Positions 35,101 through 43,650 of a stretch of 64,000 nt of DNA are shown here, piece by piece. Made by a program: the position numbers and the translations under genes. This DNA comes from Allacma fusca (taxonomy: Eukaryota; Arthropoda; Collembola; Symphypleona; Sminthuridae), in NCBI GenBank assembly GCA_947179485.1, contig OX359246.1, positions 33,604,001 to 33,668,000 of the forward strand, written 5' to 3'. Every line of letters begins with the position of its first letter. Position 1 is the first letter of the stretch. The notes below the pieces were generated by a model. That model did not search any database, was not told the DNA's origin, and saw nothing but the letters and a program-made list of their open reading frames with translations.

Positions 35101-37541
35101 AAAATTCCTTCATAACGGAGGCAATAGTCAACCGACTGAAATTACCACTCCGACAAGGACCAGAGAAATTTTCCGTTGCAGGAGGACATAATCTTCCTGT
35201 GCTCGGACAAGTTACCATCTGGATACGTTCATTAGTCTACCCGGATAAGGCGCTAATGATAGAACCTTACGTACTCACGCAGATCACGGCAGATTTGCCA
35301 ACTCATCCAATTGAAGTCCAGCAATGGGATCATACCGCCAAACTTCCATTGGCAGATCCTAACTTCAATACACCAGGCCCAATCGACCTTCTTTTGGGTA
35401 GCTCCATTATCGATCGGATAATGCGAGCTAAGCGAATCAAGGGGAGACATTTCCTCCCCAGTGCTTACTCCACGGATTTCGGTTACATCATAATGGGAGC
35501 AGTACCAGCCCCCACGCAACAAAGAGTCTGTACGATCTACCCCATGGACCAACTGAATTTTGACATGGAAAAATTCTGGAACATTGAAAACCTGCCGAAT
35601 GTCCCACTCCTCCACGAGGATGATCAATTCTGTGAGAACCATTACTCACAAAATACCATTAGGTTGCCCAACGGTAGATACCAAGTCCGTTGGCCATTTC
35701 GACCCAATCATCCCGAATTAGGAAATTCTAAGGACATGGCTACTAACCGCTGGATCTCCGTCGAACGAAAGATCCTGAAGAATCCTGTCGCAATGAGTTC
35801 CTACCACGAACAATTACAGGAATACCTAGACCTGGACCAGATGGAGGAGGTCCCTCCGGATCAGATCAACTCCAGGAAATCTTACTACATGCCACATCAT
35901 GCAGTAATCAAGGAATCAAGTACGTCAACCAAACTTCGGGTAGTATTCGACGCCTCCGCGAAGACATCTCATCGGATTTCCTTGAATGAAATACTCCTTC
36001 CTGGACCAACTATACAACCTACCTTGTTTGACCACTTATTAAAATTTCGGCTACGGAAAATAGCCTTGGTGGCCGACATTAAGGCCATGTATCGCCAAAT
36101 CGCTGTCCACCCGGACGAACAGGATTTTAGTAGGATCATTTGGAGAAAGCATCCTTCGGAACCACTAAAATCCTACCGCATGAAAGTGGTCGCTTTTGGC
36201 ATCTCGCCAGCTCCATTCATCGCCTGTCGTACGTTACTACAAGTAGCCAAAGACGAAAAGGATCGTTTCCCTATAGGCGCCCACGCAGTGACTGAGGATT
36301 TCTACATGGACGACTACATGACCAGTCAGGACTCCGAAGAAGATGCTCTCGAGGTTCAGTCACAGCTAATTCAGATGTTAGCAACTGCTCATTTTTCTCT
36401 ACGAAAATGGAGCAGCAACTCGTCCCGGGTCCTAGCAGCCTTACCAAAGGAATATCGGGAAACTCAGCTTCCAATGAAAATTGATGAATCCGACACCCTT
36501 AAGACTCTGGGACTCAAATGGAGTCCATCCTCAGACCAATTCTACTTCACGCTGAACTTGGATCTATCCATAGTCCACACGAAGAGGACTATGCTAAGTT
36601 CAATTAGCAAAATCTATGACCCATTGGGTTGGCTTGCCCCTACAATCGTAAGAGCAAAAATATTAATGCAGGCAACATGGCTGAAGCACTTGGATTGGGA
36701 CGAGCCCTTAACCGAGGATGTTTTAGAGACTTGGCTTTCTTATGCCAAGAACTTACGATACCTTGAAACCATCCGTATTCCCAGGTGTCTACATTACGAC
36801 CATACTTGGCACTGGGAATTACACGGGTTTGCTGATGCCTCCGAGAAGGCTTATGCGGCCGCCGTTTACTTGAGAGGAGTATCTAACCAGAATGTGCAGA
36901 TACAACTAGTGGTCAGCAAATCACGAGTGGCCCCAGTAAAAACTGTAACTATTCCACGATTTGAACTTCAAGGAGCTGTTCTTCTAGCTCAGCTCATGGA
37001 TCATGTCAAACGGACATGGAATATACCTCTCGCAAGTGTTCATTACTGGACCGACTCCAGCATTGCCTTACATTGGATTTATTCTAAACCATCCAAATGG
37101 AAAATATACGTGGCAAACAGAGTACAGCAAATACATGATGTTTCTACAGTGGAACAATGGCATCATGTGCCCAGTGAACAGAATCCCGCGGACTGCGCAT
37201 CCCGTGGCATTCCACCGGAAGAACTTCAGGACCACGCGCTTTGGTGGAACGGTCCAGCCTTCCTGTCTCAACCAATTTACAACATTCCAGTCTTTCGACA
37301 GGACGCTCCTACTCCTGCCAGCAGCACAGAAGAAAAACATCAGGTGTTATCTATTCAACAAGCCCCTCCGAAATCTGTAATAAGTAGCTTAGTGCAGATT
37401 TCATCTTGGAAGAAGATACGAGCAGTATTTACTCTCCTAATACGTATCAAAAATCGTCACAGCTTCCAGACAACTTGGTCCATCCGCCCTTCCCCACTCG
37501 AAATTCTTCAGGCGGAAGATCAGTTGGTCTCCTTACTTTAA
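32199..37541 (+). CDS. gag-pol: BEL/Pao Gag-Pol polyprotein (Gag, protease, RT, RNase H)
   Basis: 1780 residues from ATG at 32199. Gag has a Ser/Pro-rich linker (about 260-450), a DUF1759-like capsid region (about 565-700), and zinc knuckle-like Cys/His clusters near 847-900 (CIYCGNTKHGVYSC, CFNCLGSHHANTC, CSVCQKKHH). The aspartic protease has DTGA near 963. RT (about 1230-1440) has VADIKAMYRQI and the catalytic YMDD near 1369. The BEL-type RNase H region starts near 1540 (GFADASEKAYAAAVY, then WTDSS). The ORF stops at TAA 37539-37541, between RNase H and integrase; the same frame is then open again to 42896. The stop could be a mutation or a recoding signal. Confidence 0.95.
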   Translation: MFEFEDPSSYKDPETRLPTELDPVTGGLYKTSDDIQFWLKNYYLSLFGLELATKANNIPEINRLLEAKKKLETYLKLRAVPNIARWINKQIEVRKARSLPIDRPTAPNPFLVSSSLVSSTPIASRLRSRKPLSGRSPKVTGESVERALSKELARRRNFKFHVGFDSQDSRAYDLDLPQDYNFDNPLSDEDLEYIFKKFKKVFKTNLDVIIDDNDYPEFVSYLKRFIYLHSPAGKADAAESEQQPQLRNIATGDLTVAEEFQSLLEEPSEFHSFTADDISQPSEGAKDLLRETELHRQLLDSGRGSSVRDTYLFVDQDSNPITSGSSSDAETLADTEESETGSPQGKPTKRLSGKSSPSELNYSSSDEDESKGPVATGISKVQPVKGSNPLPKGSGPTSTSEGQGTSQGFQQTQSPSETSASHKRTPSPPQPPHKPPHKFLKPPSAQTLTMAQQEHAAQTNALDDRITEINRMLIFHRAGNTLLTPTQAEILESELKDMSSVIRGLHTSCYQHFENDPSATPSDALTQALKTQRNLEVKHFKCFAEVTELRKTLNPNMGGSRLKVPKVSVPKFLGAHREWPPFRTEFNLLVAQSNMYSPSEKMRLLIEALSDGEASQTITDLIVTDINWPIAWKRVTDRYDSPRETAHSAIRPLLDLPPLMSQTDSGLHKLISTVRTTRSQLQQIPDLNEAEILYLYFIMARLDTKTINEFNQSLENSEVPALDVCITFLENKAKNLGLTKEIRHNSATTAITKRVNHQSRRDNHNKVVMMAVSDTEGYTSTDSRSTSTGRTSRSRQGTQSKSPKPKKKVLATVKRSSWSSRNRSSSRETSSPGRRTKSIPFRRLVRPCIYCGNTKHGVYSCDAYNRLEISKRRDWVKEAKRCFNCLGSHHANTCVSTKTCSVCQKKHHTSLHRPESEGFRRSPSVNTILHQTTDKVAAETGLLPTALVAVEHKGFSMVVRSLLDTGAQNSFITEAIVNRLKLPLRQGPEKFSVAGGHNLPVLGQVTIWIRSLVYPDKALMIEPYVLTQITADLPTHPIEVQQWDHTAKLPLADPNFNTPGPIDLLLGSSIIDRIMRAKRIKGRHFLPSAYSTDFGYIIMGAVPAPTQQRVCTIYPMDQLNFDMEKFWNIENLPNVPLLHEDDQFCENHYSQNTIRLPNGRYQVRWPFRPNHPELGNSKDMATNRWISVERKILKNPVAMSSYHEQLQEYLDLDQMEEVPPDQINSRKSYYMPHHAVIKESSTSTKLRVVFDASAKTSHRISLNEILLPGPTIQPTLFDHLLKFRLRKIALVADIKAMYRQIAVHPDEQDFSRIIWRKHPSEPLKSYRMKVVAFGISPAPFIACRTLLQVAKDEKDRFPIGAHAVTEDFYMDDYMTSQDSEEDALEVQSQLIQMLATAHFSLRKWSSNSSRVLAALPKEYRETQLPMKIDESDTLKTLGLKWSPSSDQFYFTLNLDLSIVHTKRTMLSSISKIYDPLGWLAPTIVRAKILMQATWLKHLDWDEPLTEDVLETWLSYAKNLRYLETIRIPRCLHYDHTWHWELHGFADASEKAYAAAVYLRGVSNQNVQIQLVVSKSRVAPVKTVTIPRFELQGAVLLAQLMDHVKRTWNIPLASVHYWTDSSIALHWIYSKPSKWKIYVANRVQQIHDVSTVEQWHHVPSEQNPADCASRGIPPEELQDHALWWNGPAFLSQPIYNIPVFRQDAPTPASSTEEKHQVLSIQQAPPKSVISSLVQISSWKKIRAVFTLLIRIKNRHSFQTTWSIRPSPLEILQAEDQLVSLL

Positions 37542-40500
37542 AACGAGGTATACAGTGACATCATCCAAGAAATTCAAGGAACAAAGACTAATACGAAGCA
37601 AGATCGACAACTAAAAACTTTGTGCCTCTTCATGGATTCTATGGGCATTTTGCGCGTTGGCGGACGACTCAAACATGCAAACCTATCCTACAACACAAAA
37701 CATCCTATCCTATTACCAGGACGTCACCCCATTGTGCAAGCAATCATCCGTCATTGCCATGAGTCCCTGGGACACAGTGGTGTCCAGACAACGCTGAATT
37801 TTTTGCGACAACGTTTTTGGATTCACGGGCACATCCGTGCTATCAAGACGGTACTCCACAAATGCATGCTATGCTTCCGTTTCCGGGCCAAACCATTACA
37901 ACAGTTAATGGCACCCCTTCCAAACTTTCGAGTGAATCAAGCCCGCGCATTTCTTCATGTTGGGACAGACTACGCCGGCCCATTTGAACTCAAGAACTTC
38001 TGTGGCAACACGACTACCAGATTTAAGGTCTGGATTTGCTTATTTACTTGCCTTACTTCCAGAGCCATACACTTGGAATTAGTCAGCTCAATGACCTACG
38101 AAGGATTCTTATTGGCTTTACGTCGATTCATGTCTCGCCGTGGGCGACCAACAGACGTTTATTCCGATAACGGTCTAAACTTTGTCGGTGCCAATAATTA
38201 CCTGACCTCTACAGCAGAAACTCTAAATGAACTCCAAGATGCCTCTGATAAGATCTTACCCGATCAACAATTAGAAACAATCAATTGGCATTTCAATCCT
38301 CCACGAACACCTCATCAGGGTGGTGTGTGGGAAGCTTGTGTCAAATTAGTGAAAACTTATCTAAAGAAGATAATGATCGAACCAGCCTACAACTGGGAAC
38401 AAATGGAAACAATCTTGGTTTTCATCGAAGCCCTTGTCAATTCAAGACCTCTGACTCCAATATCTTCGGATCCACATGATCTGGAAGCGTTAACTCCGGC
38501 CCACTTTTTGGTCGGAACCTCCTTACTTTGGATTCCGGAACATTCATTGACACATCTAAAGTTGAATAAACTGGACCATTTTCAACTACTTCAGCGACGC
38601 TCCACTGATCTTTGGGAAAGATGGCAAGACGAATATCTCACTTCCTTGCAGAAGCGAGGAAAATGGAATACAGAAACTCCAAATATCAAAATTGGAGATC
38701 TAGTGCTTATAGTAGACGACCAGACTCAACCGCTGGAATGGAAATTAGGACGAGTCAAAACTACGCATCCCGGTAAAGATGGTCTCACACGAGTTACTAC
38801 CTTGGAAGTATCAGGAACCTACAAGAACGATAAGGGCAAGACAAAGAAGGTAACCAAGGAAGTCATCAGACCAATTACAAAAATTGCACCACTTCCAATA
38901 TATGACGGAGAGTCATATAGTTCAACGGAATCCACCACCCAGACAGAGAATAAGAAAACTTCCGAACTCAAACCCGTGTTAGTGACAAGAGCTAACACCA
39001 CCACTCCAGCTATACAATGGATCATAGCATTTCTTTGCATATGTATGACAAATGTAGTTCAGGCCAACCGTACTAACCCATTCATCTCCACCGTCAATTT
39101 TACACGCCCACCTATGTTTTATTTAATCTACAGTATCACCTTAGCAATCATAGGTTCTCTCGGACATTTACTCAACATCGTAACACTCTGCCAAAAGTCC
39201 GAATTACGAAGTCTAACCATGACGTGGTTTATCATTAGTCTCAGTATCTCAGATCTATTGTTCAGTAGCATTACCATGCCCTTAACAATAGCAAGACATC
39301 TCTACCCAGATTGGATTATCACCCTTTCATTTTGTCAAGGATACTGTTATCTATTCTACAGTAATGTCACCTGCTCTCTTGTCAACATCATGGCCATTAC
39401 TATCAATCGTACCATTAGGATAGTATATTCCCATCTTTACAACAGATGTTTTACATACCGTAAAACGGGAATCTACCTGACCATTATCTGGATATTCAGC
39501 TATGGCATGATGATACCTACGACTCTAGGTATCTGGGGACAATTTGGGATTTTTCAAAGTCCACCCAAGTCCTGTGGAATGGTTTCCTCACGAAACCCTC
39601 GGTTAATATTGCTATCATTAGAAATAGCAGGACCCATGCTAACCATTCTGGTATGCTATCTCTCCATCCTACGGTATGTTAGGACACACACAAGGAGCGT
39701 AAATGGTTCTATCTGGGCCACTTCGACCGAACTTGAACGACACGTCACGAAAAGTGTTATGATTATATTCTTCTCGTTTCTTGCGTGCTATCTCCCAGCA
39801 CTAGCCATCAGTACCGCTTACACATACCGACAACTAAGTTATGAAACTAAAATAGGTATCGAAGCCTTCACCTGGAGTCTGCCATGCATCAATCTGATAG
39901 TACACATCATGATGAATCCCAGTTATCGACGAGAATACAAAATACTGTTATTCCGTTACTGTAACCGCCGATTATTTCGAATTAACTTGCCCTGGTTTAC
40001 CACTACTATGGTTTTCTTGTGTCTACTCGGATCAGCCCTGGGAAACCACAACGCCAACCCAAGGCTAGAAGCTATTTCTCCTCCATGTACAATCTCTTGG
40101 CCTACACATCACGAAATTCCCCAATGTACAAGAAGTGCTAACTGGTTCAAGGTACTGCCGAACGGAACGTTATGTTCCAGACAATTCAAGTGTCCAAAAT
40201 TACAAGAAGTCAATGCAGAAGCCACTGGCTGTATCACCCCCACTGATACATGTATTAAAACACAAGATATAAATCTTGACCAACTGGAATGTCAAGACAC
40301 CACTTCAAGTCTCAATATAACCCTTCTAAATCACCCTGAAGTCCGCTCCGACTTATGTTCTGTCGGAGACTACACCATTCGCCATTGTCGACACTTTGTG
40401 GAAGAAGTAAATTTCGTCCCTATAGTCATGTTCAACAACCACATCTACCCGTTACGCGCATTACAAACCCGTCAAGAACCTCAATTAGGACTACTCACAT

Positions 40501-42896
40501 CGTACCGGTGTCAAGGAGATTGTGTGAGAGTCAATTGCGAGACGGCAGACTGCGTCGGGGACGACGTATTTTGTCGACACTTTGATTGTAATCCAACAAC
40601 ACAACCCAACTGTAACTGTACCTACAACCCGACATCGGATATCTACAAAATCCAGACTGCTCAAGGCGAGATTATGCCAAGATGTTGGGGACATCTCTAC
40701 CTCCTTACCCGGAAGGAAGATCGGAGTCTAACCCACAATGTGTTTGACTGCGACGGTTGTGAAATCGAATGTACCACACATGGCGTTCAAATCAAAACCA
40801 ACGGAAAGGTCCCTAAATACATAAAGGTCCTCAAAAACCCCGAGTTTATATCCACCATACCTACATCTGTGGTAACGGATATTACATTCACAAGGAATAT
40901 GCTCGCAGCCACTGGTGTAACCCATGTGGAAATTTGGTTTGCTAATTCGGTACCATCCATTAAAAATATCAACTGTCCGCGACTACCGATTTGTGATCTT
41001 ATCTCCTGTTACCTATGTACAGAACAGTTTGCCAATTTGTCCTGTTATACATGGATACACTGGCTCATGTTGTCTTCCTTGGGCATCCTCCTTGTTATTG
41101 GATTTACTGCTTTGATATTCCTATCACGGATTGTGAAGACTATATACTGGTATCTCTGCTGGCCCGCAAGACTCTGTCTCAGAATTTATCTTCGAAGAAG
41201 GAACAAGAAAAACTACCAACACATCAGCACATCCAGCAACGACATCACAGAGGACATTGTACTCCACGACGTTCCCAACCCCTATCATCCAACGGTAGAA
41301 ACAATAAATGAACGGAGACGATCAGAACGACGAAGAGCTTATCTTCCCCGGATAATCCAAATAAGCCTAGTTTTGATCATTGCACTTTTAATACCCGTAA
41401 GTTACAGTTGTACCAATTTCGCAGGAATGACTGCCAGTTCTAAGGAATGTCATATCGATAAGGACAATCACATCAACTGTGCCTTACGTATCAACACACG
41501 GTTGGCAATAAGTCCTCTAGGACAACAGTCGTGTTTCCGGATAGAAGATGTACATAATGAACTCATAGGATCTATTACAGTTGAAACAAAATCCGTGGCA
41601 GTAAGTTGTATGAAGCAATTACTGTATTACGCACCTCGGGCAGTAGCCAATTGCCAATCTTCATTTCTGTGCTACAATTTGTGGAGTGACGCAGAATGCC
41701 ACGGCTTTAATTGTCAAAACTTTGGAATCAACGACACTGTAAAGGCATTTAAGGGATCCAACAACCATTTACGATGGTCTTTTTGTGCTGATCTACGCCA
41801 TCCCAGGTGCCCCTTTCCATTAACCCGGGATTGCTGTTATTATCGTTCATGGCTCACCAACCCCACGAATGAAGTATACGGCGTGTACAATTGCCCTGAA
41901 TGGAAATTCTCCACTAAACTATTAGTCACACTCAAGATGGGCAATCGAACAATCCAGAACGAAACGCGTCTCCAGGTTGGACTAAGCCAAACCATCGATA
42001 ACATCAACTTTACGTTAATCTCCATATCGGAACCACCAATACCATTACTGGAACAATGTATACTTACCAAAGGTAAACAAGCAGCCCTTGCCCCATGCAA
42101 TGCAAGACAGGAACTATCACTCAACAAACTGGGTGAGATTCAATGTGACACACCAAAGGATGCTCAAATCGTCAGCAGAAATTGTCTTGGCAGCATGCAT
42201 CTAATTCAAGCAACCGCTGATCTGGATGGAGTAAAGTGTACCTCCGAATTAATCAACCCGGAAAAATTGATGAAAATCAACCCGCTTCCTCTGAAATTAC
42301 AAGACGGTGTATTAGTATCTCACGGAGAAGACATCACATTTGAATCATCCACTAGTACCTTGTTAGAGATCCAAATAAGTACAGAACATTACCAATTGAC
42401 CAAATTGGTTCAGGATGTAACCTGTAATGCGAATTTTGTGAAACTGGAAGGATGTTACTCCTGTATTGCAGGAGCTACCCTCACGATCGAAGGAAACGTT
42501 GATAAAGGAGAAACAGTGGCAAGTCTAGAGTGTCCGGATGCAGGGTTCTTCATACCGATATCACTAAACCAAGACACTAGCATCCATAATATCATCATCA
42601 AGCTAAACACCCCGGACATAGATATGTCATGTGTGCTAAAATGTCCAAGTAATTCTGTTAAGTTACAAATTACAGGTCATTTACAATATTTAAAAAATGT
42701 GAACATCCAAGATAAACAGTTCATCGCCTCCTACCAACCAGCAGATACAAGTACGGGATTCAGCCTTCTATCCCTGACGGGATTCGGTTGGACAACTTGG
42801 ATTCTACGAGAAACCATCTTATTTATTCTTATCATAATTATTGCTATCACTATCTGGATTAGTTGTAAGGCAATGATAATTAAGAAATTAATTTAA
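37542..42896 (+). CDS. BEL integrase fused in frame to 7TM GPCR-like domain and Gn/Gc-like envelope
   Basis: Open without interruption from the codon after the 37539 stop to 42896, same frame as gag-pol. I number residues from 37620 (about 1758). Integrase: H2C2 zinc region (about 35-100, CHESLGHSG, CMLC), DDE core with Asp in GTDYAGPF, Asp in YSDNGLNFVG and Glu in GGVWEACVK, then a DUF5641-like C-terminal domain to about 430. A signal-like hydrophobic segment at about 464-482 is followed by an N-glycosylation motif region and the 7TM domain (about 498-790), a second signal-like segment (about 793-812), a Cys-rich Gn-like ectodomain, a TM (about 1145-1168), a third signal-like segment (about 1245-1263), a Gc-like ectodomain and a C-terminal TM (about 1727-1748). 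The distal part is probably translated from a spliced mRNA. Confidence 0.93.
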   Translation, partial: NEVYSDIIQEIQGTKTNTKQDRQLKTLCLFMDSMGILRVGGRLKHANLSYNTKHPILLPGRHPIVQAIIRHCHESLGHSGVQTTLNFLRQRFWIHGHIRAIKTVLHKCMLCFRFRAKPLQQLMAPLPNFRVNQARAFLHVGTDYAGPFELKNFCGNTTTRFKVWICLFTCLTSRAIHLELVSSMTYEGFLLALRRFMSRRGRPTDVYSDNGLNFVGANNYLTSTAETLNELQDASDKILPDQQLETINWHFNPPRTPHQGGVWEACVKLVKTYLKKIMIEPAYNWEQMETILVFIEALVNSRPLTPISSDPHDLEALTPAHFLVGTSLLWIPEHSLTHLKLNKLDHFQLLQRRSTDLWERWQDEYLTSLQKRGKWNTETPNIKIGDLVLIVDDQTQPLEWKLGRVKTTHPGKDGLTRVTTLEVSGTYKNDKGKTKKVTKEVIRPITKIAPLPIYDGESYSSTESTTQTENKKTSELKPVLVTRANTTTPAIQWIIAFLCICMTNVVQANRTNPFISTVNFTRPPMFYLIYSITLAIIGSLGHLLNIVTLCQKSELRSLTMTWFIISLSISDLLFSSITMPLTIARHLYPDWIITLSFCQGYCYLFYSNVTCSLVNIMAITINRTIRIVYSHLYNRCFTYRKTGIYLTIIWIFSYGMMIPTTLGIWGQFGIFQSPPKSCGMVSSRNPRLILLSLEIAGPMLTILVCYLSILRYVRTHTRSVNGSIWATSTELERHVTKSVMIIFFSFLACYLPALAISTAYTYRQLSYETKIGIEAFTWSLPCINLIVHIMMNPSYRREYKILLFRYCNRRLFRINLPWFTTTMVFLCLLGSALGNHNANPRLEAISPPCTISWPTHHEIPQCTRSANWFKVLPNGTLCSRQFKCPKLQEVNAEATGCITPTDTCIKTQDINLDQLECQDTTSSLNITLLNHPEVRSDLCSVGDYTIRHCRHFVEEVNFVPIVMFNNHIYPLRALQTRQEPQLGLLTSYRCQGDCVRVNCETADCVGDDVFCRHFDCNPTTQPNCNCTYNPTSDIYKIQTAQGEIMPRCWGHLYLLTRKEDRSLTHNVFDCDGCEIECTTHGVQIKTNGKVPKYIKVLKNPEFISTIPTSVVTDITFTRNMLAATGVTHVEIWFANSVPSIKNINCPRLPICDLISCYLCTEQFANLSCYTWIHWLMLSSLGILLVIGFTALIFLSRIVKTIYWYLCWPARLCLRIYLRRRNKKNYQHISTSSNDITEDIVLHDVPNPYHPTVETINERRRSERRRAYLPRIIQISLVLIIALLIPVSYSCTNFAGMTASSKECHIDKDNHINCALRINTRLAISPLGQQSCFRIEDVHNELIGSITVETKSVAVSCMKQLLYYAPRAVANCQSSFLCYNLWSDAECHGFNCQNFGINDTVKAFKGSNNHLRWSFCADLRHPRCPFPLTRDCCYYRSWLTNPTNEVYGVYNCPEWKFSTKLLVTLKMGNRTIQNETRLQVGLSQTIDNINFTLISISEPPIPLLEQCILTKGKQAALAPCNARQELSLNKLGEIQCDTPKDAQIVSRNCLGSMHLIQATADLDGVKCTSELINPEKLMKINPLPLKLQDGVLVSHGEDITFESSTSTLLEIQISTEHYQLTKLVQDVTCNANFVKLEGCYSCIAGATLTIEGNVDKGETVASLECPDAGFFIPISLNQDTSIHNIIIKLNTPDIDMSCVLKCPSNSVKLQITGHLQYLKNVNIQDKQFIASYQPADTSTGFSLLSLTGFGWTTWILRETILFILIIIIAITIWISCKAMIIKKLI
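39111..39993 (+). other. Captured class A GPCR domain (moody/Tre1-like) inside the BEL element
   Basis: Seven hydrophobic helices occur with class A landmarks: Asp in TM2 (SLSISDLL, about 542), Trp in the first extracellular loop (about 564), Cys at the top of TM3 and Cys in loop 2 (about 652) for the usual disulphide, N-R-T at 596-598 at the DRY/NRY position, Trp in TM4 (624), GIWG (637-640), Pro in TM5 (672), CYLP in TM6 (723-726), and NLIVH at the NPxxY position (758-762). The SISDLL, NR and GIWG combination resembles arthropod moody/Tre1-type receptors (family knowledge). DRY and NPxxY are both altered, so signalling may be constitutive, biased or lost. It has no introns, consistent with capture from mRNA. 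Flanking signal-like segments would let signal peptidase release it. Confidence 0.88.
40000..42896 (+). other. env: Envelope polyprotein of bunyavirus Gn/Gc type
   Basis: Two Cys-rich glycosylatable ectodomains follow the 7TM domain, each with its own signal-like segment and TM: a Gn-like part (about residues 806-1144), a cytosolic basic tail, then a Gc-like part (about 1264-1726). Features of the second part (CYYRSW, a late GCYSC block, C-terminal TM with a short Lys-containing tail) fit the phlebovirus G2 fusion-glycoprotein family that several invertebrate BEL elements carry. It should act at the host secretory membranes and particle surface. Frame is intact. The family call is from pattern, not from a search. 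Confidence 0.75.
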
Positions 42897-42903
42897 TAAT
42901 TCT

Positions 42904-42916
42904 AAGGCGGGCAGTA
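42904..42916 (+). promoter_or_regulatory. Polypurine tract of BEL element
   Basis: aaggcgggcagta lies directly upstream of the 3' LTR start, in the expected place for plus-strand priming. It is purine-rich with three pyrimidines. Confidence 0.6.
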
Positions 42917-43364
42917 TGTTGTGTCTCAGAGTAGAGACAAACTAAGCCACGTCAGCACAATTAATTAAATGTTTCTTTCCTTTTAATTAAATGTTTTATC
43001 CTCCTAATTAACATAATCTTTCCTTTAAATTATTACGTATAATCTAAATTGCGGTTAATTAGTCTCTTTACATAATTATCTAAACAATGATTAATTCCAC
43101 TAATTTGTGGTCTCTTACCTTTTGGAATAAGAATAATTATATTTGTGGTTTTCCTCTAACCACAAGATATTCTATCTCTTTACAAAAATGATTTTAATGT
43201 GGTTTCTTCTAGATTACTAATTAATTATTTCCCCATAGAATTTAGTATAAATACCCCGAATATTTAATGTAAAATTTAGTACAATTCCGGCACTCAATAA
43301 ATAAACATTACTTTCACTCAACAAAGTTTAAGGTTTATTTTCCTCATCATTGCATTCCGCAATA
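42917..43364 (+). repeat. 3' LTR of BEL element
   Basis: 448 bp, identical to the 5' LTR apart from a short replaced block (about 43164-43180) and one T/C change in a T/C run. It carries the same TATA and poly(A) signals. Confidence 0.95.
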
Positions 43365-43650
43365 ATATCCTTCTCAGAAGCTTCAATAATAACTTTCCCA
43401 GGTCACCAGGGGGTCATGACCCTAGGGGCGGATAAACTTTTTTTGCGCCATTTTTATATGTTGCGACGCTTTGGCGAATTTAAATTTGGTGGGGTTTATA
43501 TTATAATAATTATAATACAAAAATAAATTGGTAATATTATTACCTACAATTTAAGATAATTGCCGATGTTCCCTGGCGCGTAGGTAAAAACTTATTTATT
43601 GTTAAAGATGGAGCTACCCAGGAGAGGATAAAGATACTGTGCTCACTGTA

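Larger units (their letters stand above)
30533..43364 (+). mobile_element. Complete BEL/Pao LTR retroelement with GPCR and envelope genes
   Basis: It is flanked by the 5-bp duplication atatc (30528-30532 and 43365-43369), standard for BEL/Pao. Order: LTR, primer-binding site, 1.2-kb leader with minisatellite, small ORF, gag-pol, integrase, 7TM GPCR-like domain, Gn/Gc-like envelope, polypurine tract, LTR. Pol order is BEL-type (protease, RT, RNase H, integrase). It is 12.8 kb, long for BEL. The LTRs are nearly identical and frames are open apart from one in-frame stop in pol, so insertion is recent. It could be an endogenous retrovirus-like agent rather than a plain retrotransposon. Confidence 0.95.
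29181..43648. mobile_element. Tc1/mariner-like foldback element interrupted by a BEL retroelement
   Basis: The ends CAGTGAGCACAG...CTGTGCTCACTG are each bordered by TA (29179-29180, 43649-43650). The left arm (29181 to about 29966) is the reverse complement of the right arm, which runs from about 30028 to 30532 and resumes at 43370-43648 after the BEL insertion. Removing BEL leaves about 1.63 kb with arms of about 780 bp and a spacer of about 60 bp. No transposase is encoded. The CAGTG start and TA duplication point to Tc1/mariner mobilisation. Confidence 0.88.

Noticed and set aside
35253-35642. Long open frames antisense to gag-pol and env (for example 35253-35642, 41840-42127)
   Set aside because: They are shadows of the coding strand with no domain or start context.
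39111-39993. GPCR as a normal host gene with the retroelement inserted around it
   Set aside because: It lies inside the LTR pair, in the same uninterrupted frame as integrase and envelope, with no introns, its own promoter or poly(A) signal.
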